Positions 8,302 to 16,431 of a stretch of 64,000 bases of DNA are shown here, one piece after another. How positions within the stretch are numbered: the first letter of the stretch is position 1; each line of letters begins with the position of its first letter. The notes below the pieces were generated by a model. That model ran no database searches. It was given only the letters and a program-made list of their open reading frames with translations, and was not told where the DNA came from. The position numbers and the translations under genes were made by a program. Origin of the DNA: Clostridium thermosuccinogenes (GTDB lineage: Bacteria; Bacillota; Clostridia; Acetivibrionales; DSM-5807); contig NZ_CP021850.1 of the NCBI RefSeq assembly GCF_002896855.1, positions 2,877,665 through 2,941,664 of the forward strand, given 5' to 3'.

Positions 8302-8977
8302 CCCCCCATACCGTTTTGATGTACTTGGGATGTTCCGCGTTATCGCCCATTTTTTCCCTCAAATGCCGGATATGAACCATTACCGTATTATTGCTGTTGG
8401 TAAAATACTTGTCTCCCCATACCTCACGGAACAATTCTTCTGAACTGACTACGCGCCCCCGGTTGGAAGCCAGCACCCATAGAATTGAAAACTCTGTGGG
8501 AGTTAGAGATAGAGGCCTTTCATTCAATGTGCATTCGTGGGTGTCCTTGTTTAAAACCAAACCGGCAAAGGCAATAAGCTTTTCCTCTCGCAACAGTTCG
8601 GAGGAATTGTATCTGGTAAATCTCCGAAGCTGTGCTTTAACACGGGCAACAAGCTCCAAAGGCTGAAAGGGCTTTGTCACGTAATCATCCGCACCAAGGG
8701 TCAGCCCGGTAATTTTGTCAATTTCTTCATCTTTAGCAGTCAGCATGATAACAGGGAAATTGTGATTCTCCCTGATTCTCTGACAGAGGGTAAAGCCATC
8801 AATGTCCGGCAGCATCACATCAAGTATTGCCAGATCCAGTTTTTCCGACATTACGCATTTCAACGCATCCTGACCGTAATAAAATTTGTACACTGTATAG
8901 CCTTCATTTTTTAAATAAACTTCAATCAGATCCGCTATGGACTGCTCATCATCCACAACCATGATATTCATGCTCAT
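8279..8977 (-). CDS. vanR: VanR-like response regulator (OmpR family)
   Basis: 232 residues: receiver domain (acidic pocket VVDDE, phospho-acceptor Asp53 in LAILDVMLPDIDG, Lys in TKPFQPLELVARVKAQ) and a C-terminal winged helix (LTPTEFSILWVLASNRGRVVSS to VWGVGYKID). Length, the position of Asp53 and motifs such as KITGLTLGADDY and NTVMVHIRHLREKM agree closely with enterococcal VanR. It should activate transcription when phosphorylated by the overlapping VanS-like kinase. Likely targets are its own operon, the carboxypeptidase and the ABC transporter, because all three are preceded by TTAAG/ATAAG repeats of 11-bp period. No vanH, vanA or vanX homologue is in the window. Confidence 0.93.
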   Translation of the reverse strand: MSMNIMVVDDEQSIADLIEVYLKNEGYTVYKFYYGQDALKCVMSEKLDLAILDVMLPDIDGFTLCQRIRENHNFPVIMLTAKDEEIDKITGLTLGADDYVTKPFQPLELVARVKAQLRRFTRYNSSELLREEKLIAFAGLVLNKDTHECTLNERPLSLTPTEFSILWVLASNRGRVVSSEELFREVWGDKYFTNSNNTVMVHIRHLREKMGDNAEHPKYIKTVWGVGYKIDR

Positions 8978-9054
8978 AAGTTCTATCCCTTCTCATTTAC
9001 ATAAAAGCTTAATTATATAGTACCGAATATAAAAATTTATATCATATTAATTAT

Positions 9055-9081
9055 CTTAAAAAAACCTTAAGTTTTTATTAA
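9055..9081 (-). promoter_or_regulatory. Three phased repeats upstream of the VanR-like gene
   Basis: Plus-strand CTTAA, CTTAA and ATTAA begin at 9055, 9066 and 9077, again an 11-bp period; on the coding strand this is TTAAT-N6-TTAAG-N6-TTAAG. A TATAAT hexamer lies nearer the gene (about 9014-9019). The arrangement suggests autoregulation of the two-component operon. Confidence 0.6.
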
Positions 9082-9221
9082 GATGACCCATTTCACATAT
9101 TAACACAAAAGACTGTTATAAAAAACGCAATTTCTTCTATTTAGCATATCACACGCGTCACCTATCCATCATCCATTTTAATCTTGAATCCATATGAAAA
9201 AAGCAAAATTATATTTTTCAT

Positions 9222-9253
9222 TAAAGGTTCACTAAAGGTAGATAGTTTATATT
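9222..9253 (+). promoter_or_regulatory. Regulated promoter of the first twin operon
   Basis: Direct repeats TAAAGG at 9222 and 9233 (11-bp period) are followed after exactly 9 bases by the -10 hexamer TATATT (9248-9253). There is no good -35 box; the repeats replace it, as in promoters activated by OmpR-family regulators. The same geometry, base for base, is present at 46550-46581. Confidence 0.75.
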
Positions 9254-9259
9254 AGTAAA

Positions 9260-9279
9260 TGTAAGGTAGCTGCCTACAA
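9260..9279 (+). promoter_or_regulatory. Conserved element at the expected 5' end of the transcript
   Basis: TGTAAGGTAGCTGCCTACAA begins 6 bases after the -10 hexamer. It is an imperfect dyad that can fold as an RNA hairpin (GUA-GG / CC-UAC). The copy in the twin operon differs at two positions, both changing A-U to G-U type pairs or the reverse, so pairing is kept. It could be a 5'-stabilising stem or a protein site. Confidence 0.65.
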
Positions 9280-9317
9280 AAAACTATTAAAAAACTTAAA
9301 ATGGAGGTAATGTAAAA

Positions 9318-9725
9318 ATGAAAAACAGAATTATATCAATGTTGGATACTACAAAAAAGAAAGTGGGTGCTGTTGCTCTCTGTGGAGTGCTTGCTGCTGC
9401 AATAGGCACCGGAGCAGTTTTTGCAGCAAACTCTATGAATACTTTGCAGGTCAAGATGGAAAACGGAGTTAGGAGTTACTCCACGGATGACGGTAAGACT
9501 TGGAGCACAAATGCTCCTGAAGGTGTAACGGTAAGCGAAGAAGATGGAAAAATTACCATTACCAAAGGTATCCCCCCGAAAGACGGCGATGGTAATGGAA
9601 TGCTGATCAAAATGGAAGATGGCGTAAGGTTTTTCTCTACCGATGGCGGTAAGACCTGGAGCCAAAATGCTCCGGAGGGCGTAACAGTGAATCAAGATGG
9701 TTCTGTGACTAAAGTTGGCAAATAA
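9318..9725 (+). CDS. Small secreted protein with two Asp-box-like repeats
   Basis: 135 residues with a signal peptide (basic MKNRIISMLDTTKKK, hydrophobic core to about residue 34, cleavage likely after VFAA). The mature part has two repeats of about 45 residues, each with the pattern V-R-x-(Y/F)-STD-x-GKTWS-x-NAPEGVTV. S-T-D-x-G-K-T-W is the Asp-box (BNR) motif seen in beta-propeller proteins, but two copies cannot form a propeller. It heads an operon with a response regulator and kinase, so it may be the sensed or regulated partner. A strong ribosome site (GGAGG) precedes the ATG. Function unknown; the twin operon has a different small repeat protein in the same place. Confidence 0.85.
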   Translation: MKNRIISMLDTTKKKVGAVALCGVLAAAIGTGAVFAANSMNTLQVKMENGVRSYSTDDGKTWSTNAPEGVTVSEEDGKITITKGIPPKDGDGNGMLIKMEDGVRFFSTDGGKTWSQNAPEGVTVNQDGSVTKVGK

Positions 9726-9787
9726 TCAGATCAGTTGAAGCAAAACAACAAACCAACTCATATATAAAAGCAAAAATATTTCCTAAA

Positions 9788-9817
9788 CACATAGGAGCTG
9801 CAACTAGCTCCTATGTG
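9788..9817 (+). terminator. Intercistronic hairpin between secreted protein and regulator genes
   Basis: A perfect 12-bp stem (CACATAGGAGCT/AGCTCCTATGTG) with a 6-nt loop but no U tract. It probably sets a lower level of regulator mRNA relative to the first gene, or stabilises the processed upstream message. The twin operon has an unrelated hairpin in the equivalent place. Confidence 0.6.
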
Positions 9818-9877
9818 CATGCATGCTTCAGAGAATATAGCATTAACCTTTTAAATTGGCAGCAAGGAGGCAAAGGA

Positions 9878-10549
9878 ATGAGGATACTGATGGTGGAAGA
9901 TGAGAAATATATGGCGGAAGCTGTTGCTCAAGTTTTAAAAAAGAATAACTATAGCGTTGATTTGGCCTATGACGGTGAAGATGGGCTGGATTACGGGCTT
10001 TCAGGCATTTATGATATAATAATTCTTGATATCATGCTGCCTAAAATGGATGGTATAAGCATTCTTAAGGAATTGCGGAAAAACAACATACAAACACCTG
10101 TTATCCTGTTGACTGCAAGAGGTGAAACGGAAGACAAGGTACGAGGTCTTGACAGCGGCGCAGATGATTACCTGGCGAAGCCATTCCATACCGACGAACT
10201 GTTAGCCCGTTTACGTGCATTGGGGCGCAGAAATACGGAGATGATAGCAAATGATGGCATACTGAAATATGGAGATATCAAACTGAATCCTCATAGTCTC
10301 AAGCTCGAATGTGGAGGCAAAGAGATAATTTTGACATTGAAGGAGTCCCAATTATTGGAGTTGCTAATAAAAAGAAAAGGCTTGATTGTCTCAAAGGAAA
10401 ATATCATTGAAAAGCTATGGGGTTATGATACCGATGCAGAAGATAACCGTGTAGAAATACATGTATCCCTTTTGCGAAAAAAGCTGGCTCAGTTGGATTC
10501 CGATGTTTCCATTCATACCATAAGAGGTGCGGGATATATCTTAAAATAG
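9878..10549 (+). CDS. OmpR-family response regulator (twin operon 1)
   Basis: 223 residues from the ATG that follows AAGGAGG by 8 bases; an upstream in-frame Met lacks a ribosome site. The receiver has the acidic pocket VEDE, Asp51 in IIILDIMLPKMDG and Lys in AKPFHTDELLARLRAL. The C-terminal winged helix ends HTIRGAGYILK. It is very close to the regulator at 45394-46080 (shared IYDIIILDIMLPK, LAKPFHTDELLARLRALGRRN), so the two arose by duplication. It most likely activates its own operon at the TAAAGG repeats. Cross-talk with the twin system is plausible because their promoters are nearly identical. Confidence 0.93.
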   Translation: MRILMVEDEKYMAEAVAQVLKKNNYSVDLAYDGEDGLDYGLSGIYDIIILDIMLPKMDGISILKELRKNNIQTPVILLTARGETEDKVRGLDSGADDYLAKPFHTDELLARLRALGRRNTEMIANDGILKYGDIKLNPHSLKLECGGKEIILTLKESQLLELLIKRKGLIVSKENIIEKLWGYDTDAEDNRVEIHVSLLRKKLAQLDSDVSIHTIRGAGYILK

Positions 10550-10568
10550 ACAAAGGATGGGCAGTAAA

Positions 10569-11867
10569 ATGTTTAAAAAATTGCGCAACAAATTACTCAT
10601 TCTTAATATGTCCATGACTTCGGCAGTTATGATTGCTGCCTTTACTGTCATTTATATCATCAGCTATAATAATGTAAATAAGGAAATCGCAAAAAGACTG
10701 GACCCGCAAGCTGGAATGCTGACTGTAATAGAAGGAACAGAACTGCCGGATGATGCAAAAAACAGTGACTCCAAAACCCTTAATAAGAGATTTTCATCCG
10801 ATGATACTTATACCTTCAGCATACAGGTAGACGAAAAGGGCAGAATTCTGGAAATAGACTCTCCCCTTAACATGCCTGAAGAAGCATACAATAAAGCTGC
10901 CGATATTGCCTGGAGCAATAAAAACAACAGTACCACAATAACTCTGGAAGGCAGGCAGTGGAAATATACCATAGCTCAAATAAAAAGGCAGGTCATTCAG
11001 GAGGACGGAAGGTCCTATACCGTTGCGGAAAGCAAATACCAGATAATGTTTTTGGATGTTACGGGGTATAAAAAAACGCTGCTCCAATTGCTGACTACTT
11101 TGGTTTCCGTAGGATTAATAATGCTTTTTGCCATTTTTATAATTAGCCTTTATTTTGCCAACCGGGTAATTAAACCCATATCCGAGGCTTGGGAAAGGCA
11201 AAAGCAATTTGTTGCTGATGCTTCCCATGAATTAAAAACACCCATTTCAATTATAAATGCCAATTGCGACGCACTTTTGGCAAATAAAGAGGAAACCATT
11301 CAGAGTCAAATAAAATGGCTTGATTATATAAAAATCGGAACCGACAGAATGACAAAACTTATCAACGATCTTTTGTCTCTGGCCAAAATGGAGGATGTGA
11401 GATTTGCAATACAAAAAGTTACCTTCAATATGAGCAGTGCAGTCAATGATGTGATTTCATCGATGGAAGCTGTGGCGGCCGAAAAAGATATAAAGCTCAC
11501 CCGTTCCATAGAGCCCAACATAATTGTTAAGAGCGATGCTGAAAGAATTAAGCAGGTCGTCACCATTTTATTGGACAATGCGGTAAAGTATACAAATGAA
11601 AAGGGGCAGATCGATATATCCCTGGTTAAGTCAAAACGTCATGTTACCTTTTCCATAAAAAACAGCGGGAAAGGGATAGCCAAAAAAGATTTACCCAAAA
11701 TATTCGACCGGTTTTATCGGATAGATCCCTCCAGGGCGCAGGGAACCGGCGGTTATGGCTTGGGACTGTCAATCGCGAAGACCATTATGGATAGATTGGG
11801 TGGCGAGATATATGCTGCCAGTGTGGAAAATGAATATACCATATTTACCTTTAAGATTGAATTATAA
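10569..11867 (+). CDS. Sensor histidine kinase (twin operon 1)
   Basis: 432 residues starting at MFKKLRN, the start supported by the paralogue that begins MFKNLRN. Two membrane helices (about residues 14-34 and 175-197) flank an extracellular domain of about 140 residues. The dimerisation domain has His220 in VADASHELKTPISII, and the HATPase domain has the N-box ILLDNAVKYTNEKG and G boxes NSGKGIA and GGYGLGLSIAKTI. It should phosphorylate the regulator encoded 20 bases upstream. The extracellular part contains a conserved AWSNKNNST/W-K-Y patch shared with the paralogue. A bidirectional terminator follows. Confidence 0.92.
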   Translation: MFKKLRNKLLILNMSMTSAVMIAAFTVIYIISYNNVNKEIAKRLDPQAGMLTVIEGTELPDDAKNSDSKTLNKRFSSDDTYTFSIQVDEKGRILEIDSPLNMPEEAYNKAADIAWSNKNNSTTITLEGRQWKYTIAQIKRQVIQEDGRSYTVAESKYQIMFLDVTGYKKTLLQLLTTLVSVGLIMLFAIFIISLYFANRVIKPISEAWERQKQFVADASHELKTPISIINANCDALLANKEETIQSQIKWLDYIKIGTDRMTKLINDLLSLAKMEDVRFAIQKVTFNMSSAVNDVISSMEAVAAEKDIKLTRSIEPNIIVKSDAERIKQVVTILLDNAVKYTNEKGQIDISLVKSKRHVTFSIKNSGKGIAKKDLPKIFDRFYRIDPSRAQGTGGYGLGLSIAKTIMDRLGGEIYAASVENEYTIFTFKIEL

Positions 11868-11911
11868 TGAACAAATGCTTTTATTGATTAACAATGTGGA
11901 TAAATCCATAT

Positions 11912-11968
11912 AAAAACCTCCTCTTGTTTTATTTGCACTAACTAAAATAAAATCAGAAGAGGTTTTTG
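11912..11968 (+). terminator. Terminator of twin operon 1
   Basis: AAAAACCTC-C-TCTT pairs with AGAAGAGGTTTTT around an A/T-rich inner stem (GTTTTATTT with AAATAAAA-like sequence). The arms begin with A-runs and end with T-runs, so it could also serve the minus-strand lipoprotein gene that converges here. Confidence 0.75.
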
Positions 11969-12078
11969 TATTAAAAATTAAATATATTCAAAACTCCATT
12001 AAGCCTTTGCAGGCTTTTGTCCGTACCATCGCTTTCAACGTTTTCGGCCATCAGCTGCCAATCTGGCAGTCCGTATGT

Positions 12079-12696
12079 CTACCTTACCAGTTCAAAGTTG
12101 GTAAACACCCATCTCCCGTTTATGCATTCATACTGAAAATCATGCTCCTCGGTACCAGTTACATTCTGTGAGACGGGATCGTCATATATCTCCACGAAAA
12201 CCTTGTAAAGGATCTTCGTATCGCTTTCCCGAACAATCTCATAAGTTTCCTTTCCTTTTGTTATATCGCTGCCCCTATCGGCGGGAATAGCGTACAATGC
12301 CCCGTCAATATCCCGATAGCGTATTATCGAACCGTCACCAGCCAATAACTTTTCCACTATGTCATCCGAAAAGAGGGTTTGCAGATATGATTTCAAATCC
12401 GCACAGCTTTTGATCGTATCATGTGTTACCTTATAATACTCGAACCCATCCAATTCCTTTCTGTCCGAATAGTCAACCGGCATGGTTGTAGCGTCAAACC
12501 AGCTGTATGCTTCTACTGCTTTTTGATACGACTCATTAATCATGTCGTCCGTAAGCACACTTTCCCCGCCTTCATCGTGACTTTCCCTGTTTTCATTAAG
12601 GTTCACTTCATTTTTCTCGGTGCATGCAGAAAGTGTGCAAATTGTAATGATAAACAAAAGTAAAAGATATTTCTTTATATTATGTAGACTGTCCAT
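12079..12696 (-). CDS. Lipoprotein of unknown function
   Basis: 205 residues. A lipoprotein signal peptide is clear: basic start, hydrophobic core and lipobox LSAC with Cys25 as the lipidation site. The mature part is acidic at first (EKNEVNLNENRESHDEGGE), then has a compact domain ending in FTNFELVR. I do not recognise the family; the pattern of short strands (YKVTHDTIKSCADLKSYLQTLF, IIRYRDIDGALYAIPAD, EHDFQYECINGRWVFTNFEL) resembles small clostridial lipoproteins with an NTF2-like or DL-endopeptidase-inhibitor type fold. Gene context (next to a secreted C39-like protein) does not fix a role. Confidence 0.8.
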   Translation of the reverse strand: MDSLHNIKKYLLLLFIITICTLSACTEKNEVNLNENRESHDEGGESVLTDDMINESYQKAVEAYSWFDATTMPVDYSDRKELDGFEYYKVTHDTIKSCADLKSYLQTLFSDDIVEKLLAGDGSIIRYRDIDGALYAIPADRGSDITKGKETYEIVRESDTKILYKVFVEIYDDPVSQNVTGTEEHDFQYECINGRWVFTNFELVR

Positions 12697-12822
12697 TTAA
12701 TTGCTATTTCCTTTCTTTTTAAAATTAATTGAAATATTGAGTAAAATCCCGCATACCACTATCAGCCATGCAAAAATGTCAAACCAAGGCAATTATGACT
12801 CCAGGCATGAATCCTCCGTTAT

Positions 12823-12860
12823 TATGGTGGTCAGATGCCTTTTGGCATCTGACCACCATA
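12823..12860. repeat. Perfect 17-bp inverted repeat with 4-base loop
   Basis: TATGGTGGTCAGATGCC (12823-12839), loop TTTT, then its exact complement (12844-12860). No U tract follows on either strand. It lies between two minus-strand genes and may end transcription of the upstream gene poorly, or be a small repeated palindromic element. Confidence 0.8.
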
Positions 12861-12874
12861 GTCCTAGATTAACA

Positions 12875-14119
12875 CTAATTAATTACTATTATTTTATATG
12901 CGGCACTGAACCCGTATGATGATCCAACATAAGCGTTACCAAACAATACTTGGTTTCCATTTGGACCTACAGGATCACATACTGTAAATAGGCCATCATA
13001 GCTGGAAGCCATCACCGATGCTGAGAGCTTGGTCTTACTGTTATATGCGGTTATCCATGCGTTTATTTCCTCTTCACTTACAGTACCTTCCAATTTGCTC
13101 TCATCCACCGTAATCCTTGTCGATAAATTAGGTTTATAGCTGATAGGTGTTTCATGGGTTGTAGATATAAATACGACGGTGTGGGTTCTCGTACCGCTTT
13201 GAAAGGATACTGCAATCCCCTCGGGATTCAATGATAAATAATATGCTATAGCATTGGCTTTATCCTCATCGGTACCGGTAAGCGAATAGGACGTATATGT
13301 TCTCCCAAATCCACCTATCGCATCAGCATGGTACATGTAAACAGGATCTCTTGTCGTATTGGCTACATACTTGCCATCTGTGTATGTTATCGTTGGGAAA
13401 AGCGTATTTGAATATGCAACTGTAAAAGGATCGGGTTGTAAAATGCTTGTACTGCCGGTTCTTACATCATACCTTGGTTGGGTAGTTGTTGCACCTAAAT
13501 TCTTTAATATCATTGCATAGGAAGTGGCAACGCAGCCGGCATTTTTAATTCGATCTAACCAAGTCGAAGACGACGGTTTGCCGTCGGCATTTTTATAGTA
13601 AAGGTTATCCAAATTGGTTGTCGTGTAATCAGGAGAGTTTTGGCAGAAATAAGCATAATTATTAAGATACAATTTTGCTCTGACTCTATATTTGTTATTA
13701 GTATCGTGACTTCCATTATACCCGACAACCTTAAAGTAGTATGTGCTGTTTTTTGTTACAGGTATATTTGACACCAGCTCTTGCGAGGTTGTGCCTATTG
13801 ACTTGTCAAGAAGCGTGCCACTGGAATTATAAACATATAAATCATAGTCCTTGCCGGATGGAATATCTCCCAACCAGAAGTTCATATACCCGGAAAGTCC
13901 GGCAACCACATTAAAATAATCAGTATCAGAGCTTGAACTGATCTTTCCATAAATAGTATCGTCTTGATTTACTAAATTGGCTGTTGACATAGTATCGTTG
14001 GATTCGGTCTCATTTTTAGCTACTGCATTTGGTTCAACATCAAAAGCGTATGTAGACGAATTAAATATTATGCCCATCAACAAGCTCATGCATAAAAGCA
14101 TTATAACTTTCTTTCTCAT
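12875..14119 (-). CDS. Secreted PPC-domain protein with C39-like cysteine peptidase domain
   Basis: 414 residues with a signal peptide ending near STYA-FD (residue 25). Residues 38-152 form a bacterial pre-peptidase (PPC) domain: ESNDTMSTAN, DTDYFNVVAG, DYDLYVYNSSGTLL and TYYFKVVGYNG are its usual blocks. The rest (about 155-414) resembles the C39-like peptidase group: nucleophile region AGCVATSYAMILKNLG with Cys186, His303 in THTVVFIS and Asp372 in FTVCDPVG. This order (PPC first, then papain-like domain) predicts an exported protease or amidase acting at the cell surface. No substrate is evident. The ribosome site AAGGAAGGG supports the ATG. Confidence 0.8.
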   Translation of the reverse strand: MRKKVIMLLCMSLLMGIIFNSSTYAFDVEPNAVAKNETESNDTMSTANLVNQDDTIYGKISSSSDTDYFNVVAGLSGYMNFWLGDIPSGKDYDLYVYNSSGTLLDKSIGTTSQELVSNIPVTKNSTYYFKVVGYNGSHDTNNKYRVRAKLYLNNYAYFCQNSPDYTTTNLDNLYYKNADGKPSSSTWLDRIKNAGCVATSYAMILKNLGATTTQPRYDVRTGSTSILQPDPFTVAYSNTLFPTITYTDGKYVANTTRDPVYMYHADAIGGFGRTYTSYSLTGTDEDKANAIAYYLSLNPEGIAVSFQSGTRTHTVVFISTTHETPISYKPNLSTRITVDESKLEGTVSEEEINAWITAYNSKTKLSASVMASSYDGLFTVCDPVGPNGNQVLFGNAYVGSSYGFSAAYKIIVIN

Positions 14120-14600
14120 TTCAACCCTTCCTTTCTTATCGTTGTACTTTTTGAATAACCATCTTATTTTTCCTGTGAATGCACCTCTACCACCATATAA
14201 AATTTCAAATAGCCCAACGGAATCATCTCCTTAAATTTTATCCTTCACTAATAAAACAAATCAGAAGGGCTTTTTGTGACAGGAAATAAAAAAGCTCATG
14301 AACATTTTTCAGTGTCAGTCATCTTTATATGACAGGAAGCCTCAATGCCGTCCTTGAAGGATGATCCAAATCCTCCGCAGCGCATTTGAGTAAGGCTGTG
14401 GATGTGATTCCACAATCAAACACGCAAAAATATAGGGCTTTCCAGCATCATCGCCCCTGCAAAACACGGATTAAACAAGCGGCAATTCATCGGAAAGCCA
14501 TATTCAAGCCATTTAAGCTTTTATCTTTATATTTAAGCTTTTATCTTTGCATAAAAGCTTTTTTATATTATTCATCAACACCTCGCACTATGCGTTTTGA
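14120..14600. other. Intergenic stretch, no gene recognised
   Basis: Contains the promoter side of the C39-like gene. A segment at about 14243-14275 (CACTAATAAAAC, AAATCAGAAGGGCTTTTTGT) is similar to the right half of the terminator at 11912-11968 and may be a decayed copy. Reading frames here lack ribosome sites and coding character. Confidence 0.5.
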
Positions 14601-14646
14601 AAAATAAAAATGCCGTTTTAGCCTGGTTAGGCCTTAACGGCATTTT
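14601..14646 (-). terminator. Terminator after the DUF2200 gene
   Basis: AAAATGCCGTT (14607-14617) pairs with AACGGCATTTT (14636-14646), with a smaller inner GCC/GGC stem. On the minus strand it is followed by TTTTTATTTTT-like sequence. It lies about 170 bases past the DUF2200 stop. Confidence 0.8.
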
Positions 14647-14812
14647 ATGACAATATAAAGCTGTCTAAATATAAAGCTGTTTAATACAGTCTTATGGTAA
14701 AATCCTTGGAAAATTCCCAGAACTCCGGGAAATTAAAACAGAACTGCGCATTTAATTCAGTCCAATTTATAAGGATCTTTTTAGGCAGATGCCTCACCCT
14801 TTGCTAAGGCGG

Positions 14813-15166
14813 CTATACGTTTCTCAAAACCTTCTCCATCGGCTTGCCTTTTGCCAGTTCGTCCACTAATTTGTCCAACCAGCGTATTTTCTGCATAAGC
14901 GGATCTTCTATTTCCTCAACACGAACTCCGCATATCACTCCAGTTATTTTGGAAGCGTTCGGATTGATTTGAGGGGCCTCGGCAAAGAACGTCTCAAAGT
15001 CCACTTCTTTGTCTATTTGAGCCTGCAATCCCTGTTCATCGTAGCCTGTCAGCCATTGGATGACGGTATCGACTTCTTCTTTTGTGCGTCCTTTGCGCTC
15101 AGCTTTTTGAACATACAGAGGATAGACACTGGAGAATTTCATTTTGAATACACGTTCGTTTTTCAT
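14813..15166 (-). CDS. DUF2200 family protein
   Basis: 117 residues, the standard length of DUF2200. Recognisable blocks are [95 protein letters not shown]. The family is widespread in bacteria as a small soluble protein of unknown function. The gene has a textbook ribosome site (GGAGGGATGAAGT before ATG) and its own terminator. Nothing in the neighbours suggests a pathway. Confidence 0.93.
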   Translation of the reverse strand: MKNERVFKMKFSSVYPLYVQKAERKGRTKEEVDTVIQWLTGYDEQGLQAQIDKEVDFETFFAEAPQINPNASKITGVICGVRVEEIEDPLMQKIRWLDKLVDELAKGKPMEKVLRNV

Positions 15167-15295
15167 ACTTCATCCCTCCACTTGCTTCGGCGCTTCTTCA
15201 GCGACAGTTTATCAGTTCACACCTAATTTCATCTGTTGCTACGGCGTGGAATACTTGAGAAAATTATACCATATTACTCCGCTGTATGTCCTTCT

Positions 15296-16003
15296 TTAAA
15301 ACGCATTCCACAAAAATATAAAAATGAATATGCATCCCCAAGCATTTCCAGTCATTTCTTTTACCATCAGCATGCCATAAATGATTATCACAACAGTGAG
15401 CATTTCAACCAAGCCTTCAAGGGTAACGCCTATCATGCCGTGTATTAAAATACACATAACCGCGCAAACAATCGCACCCCAATTGAGCAGTTTGTATTTG
15501 GACGGATACCGTTTATTTATTTTGTCGCTGATTACCACATAGTTAAAGGCCTCAAAAAAGCCCCAGGCTGCTGCTATGAGCAGCATTGCTATAATGTTAA
15601 CAGGAAACCCGCTCGCCAGCGCTTCCTTTGTCATCCATACAGACTGAAAAGGCATGTAACTTGTTATCCTATTTGTTGCAGCTGAAAAAATGATATATGG
15701 AACAAAGCAAACTACGCACAAGGCGATAGATTTTATTGCACCTTTAAGCCTCAATCCATATGAATAAAAGCTTTCCTTTCTGTAAATTGCCACAATGCTG
15801 ATTCCTAATCCGGCAAGACTAAACTGGCATACAGCAGCTATCAAAGTTCTTAGCAAAATGTGAATATTCTCATTCTTAACCATGCTGCTAAACTGGCTTT
15901 GGAAAGCTGTATAAATTCCCAGAACTGCCAAAGTGGCTATCAGAATTATCCATAGGTCAGCATCCAGTCGTTTCTGCTCTATTGTCAGTTTTCGCTCACT
16001 CAT
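15296..16003 (-). CDS. Multi-span membrane protein, degenerate CPBP-like family
   Basis: About 235 residues with six to eight membrane helices. The region AAAWGFFEAFNYVVISDKI followed by CAVMCILIHGMIG and TGNAWGCIFIFIFLW is laid out like CPBP (CAAX-type) intramembrane peptidases, but the EExxxR motif is replaced by FEAFNYV, so catalysis is doubtful; the second-helix HG is retained. Start choice: GGGAGG lies 12 bases before ATG at 16003 and 6 bases before an in-frame TTG at 16009; the ATG at 16030 lies upstream of that ribosome site and is unlikely. Family assignment is tentative. Confidence 0.7.
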   Translation of the reverse strand: MSERKLTIEQKRLDADLWIILIATLAVLGIYTAFQSQFSSMVKNENIHILLRTLIAAVCQFSLAGLGISIVAIYRKESFYSYGLRLKGAIKSIALCVVCFVPYIIFSAATNRITSYMPFQSVWMTKEALASGFPVNIIAMLLIAAAWGFFEAFNYVVISDKINKRYPSKYKLLNWGAIVCAVMCILIHGMIGVTLEGLVEMLTVVIIIYGMLMVKEMTGNAWGCIFIFIFLWNAF

Positions 16004-16034
16004 ATGCAATAATGACCTCCCTTTATGCATGCAA

Positions 16035-16430
16035 TAGAAAAATTAAGAACTCAAAATGAATGCCAGCTGCTTGTTCCTTTAGAACAACGGAAGAAATTGC
16101 GCAGCAATTTCAACACAGTTTCAACGAGGCGGAAGATTTTAACTCACCGTCTATTTTGTAATTAGGTACCCGCCAACTATAAATAAGAGGTGGATGACAT
16201 ATTTCACCTCGCCATAATCTTTAGCTTGTAAAAAATAAATCCTGCGAAAAATGCTAAGTTCTTTAAACGCATCTTTTCTGTTGGTATGATATAACTTTAT
16301 GCTGTTTCAAGAATAATTTTACACTTAATAGTCTACATTAAGAAGGGCATAAAAACAAGGAACCAATAGAAAATTCTGTTAAAACATAGTAAAAAAAGTA
16401 GTTAAAATTACCAAAGAAATCTCACTGTAC
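16035..16430. other. Intergenic stretch, no gene recognised
   Basis: About 400 bases without a frame of coding quality on either strand. No clear hairpin terminator follows the acetyltransferase gene that ends at 16432. Confidence 0.5.
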
Positions 16431-16431
16431 C

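Noticed and set aside
5205-8977. Complete vancomycin-resistance cluster
   Set aside because: No vanH, ligase or vanX-like gene is present, so resistance cannot be claimed from the VanRS-like pair alone.
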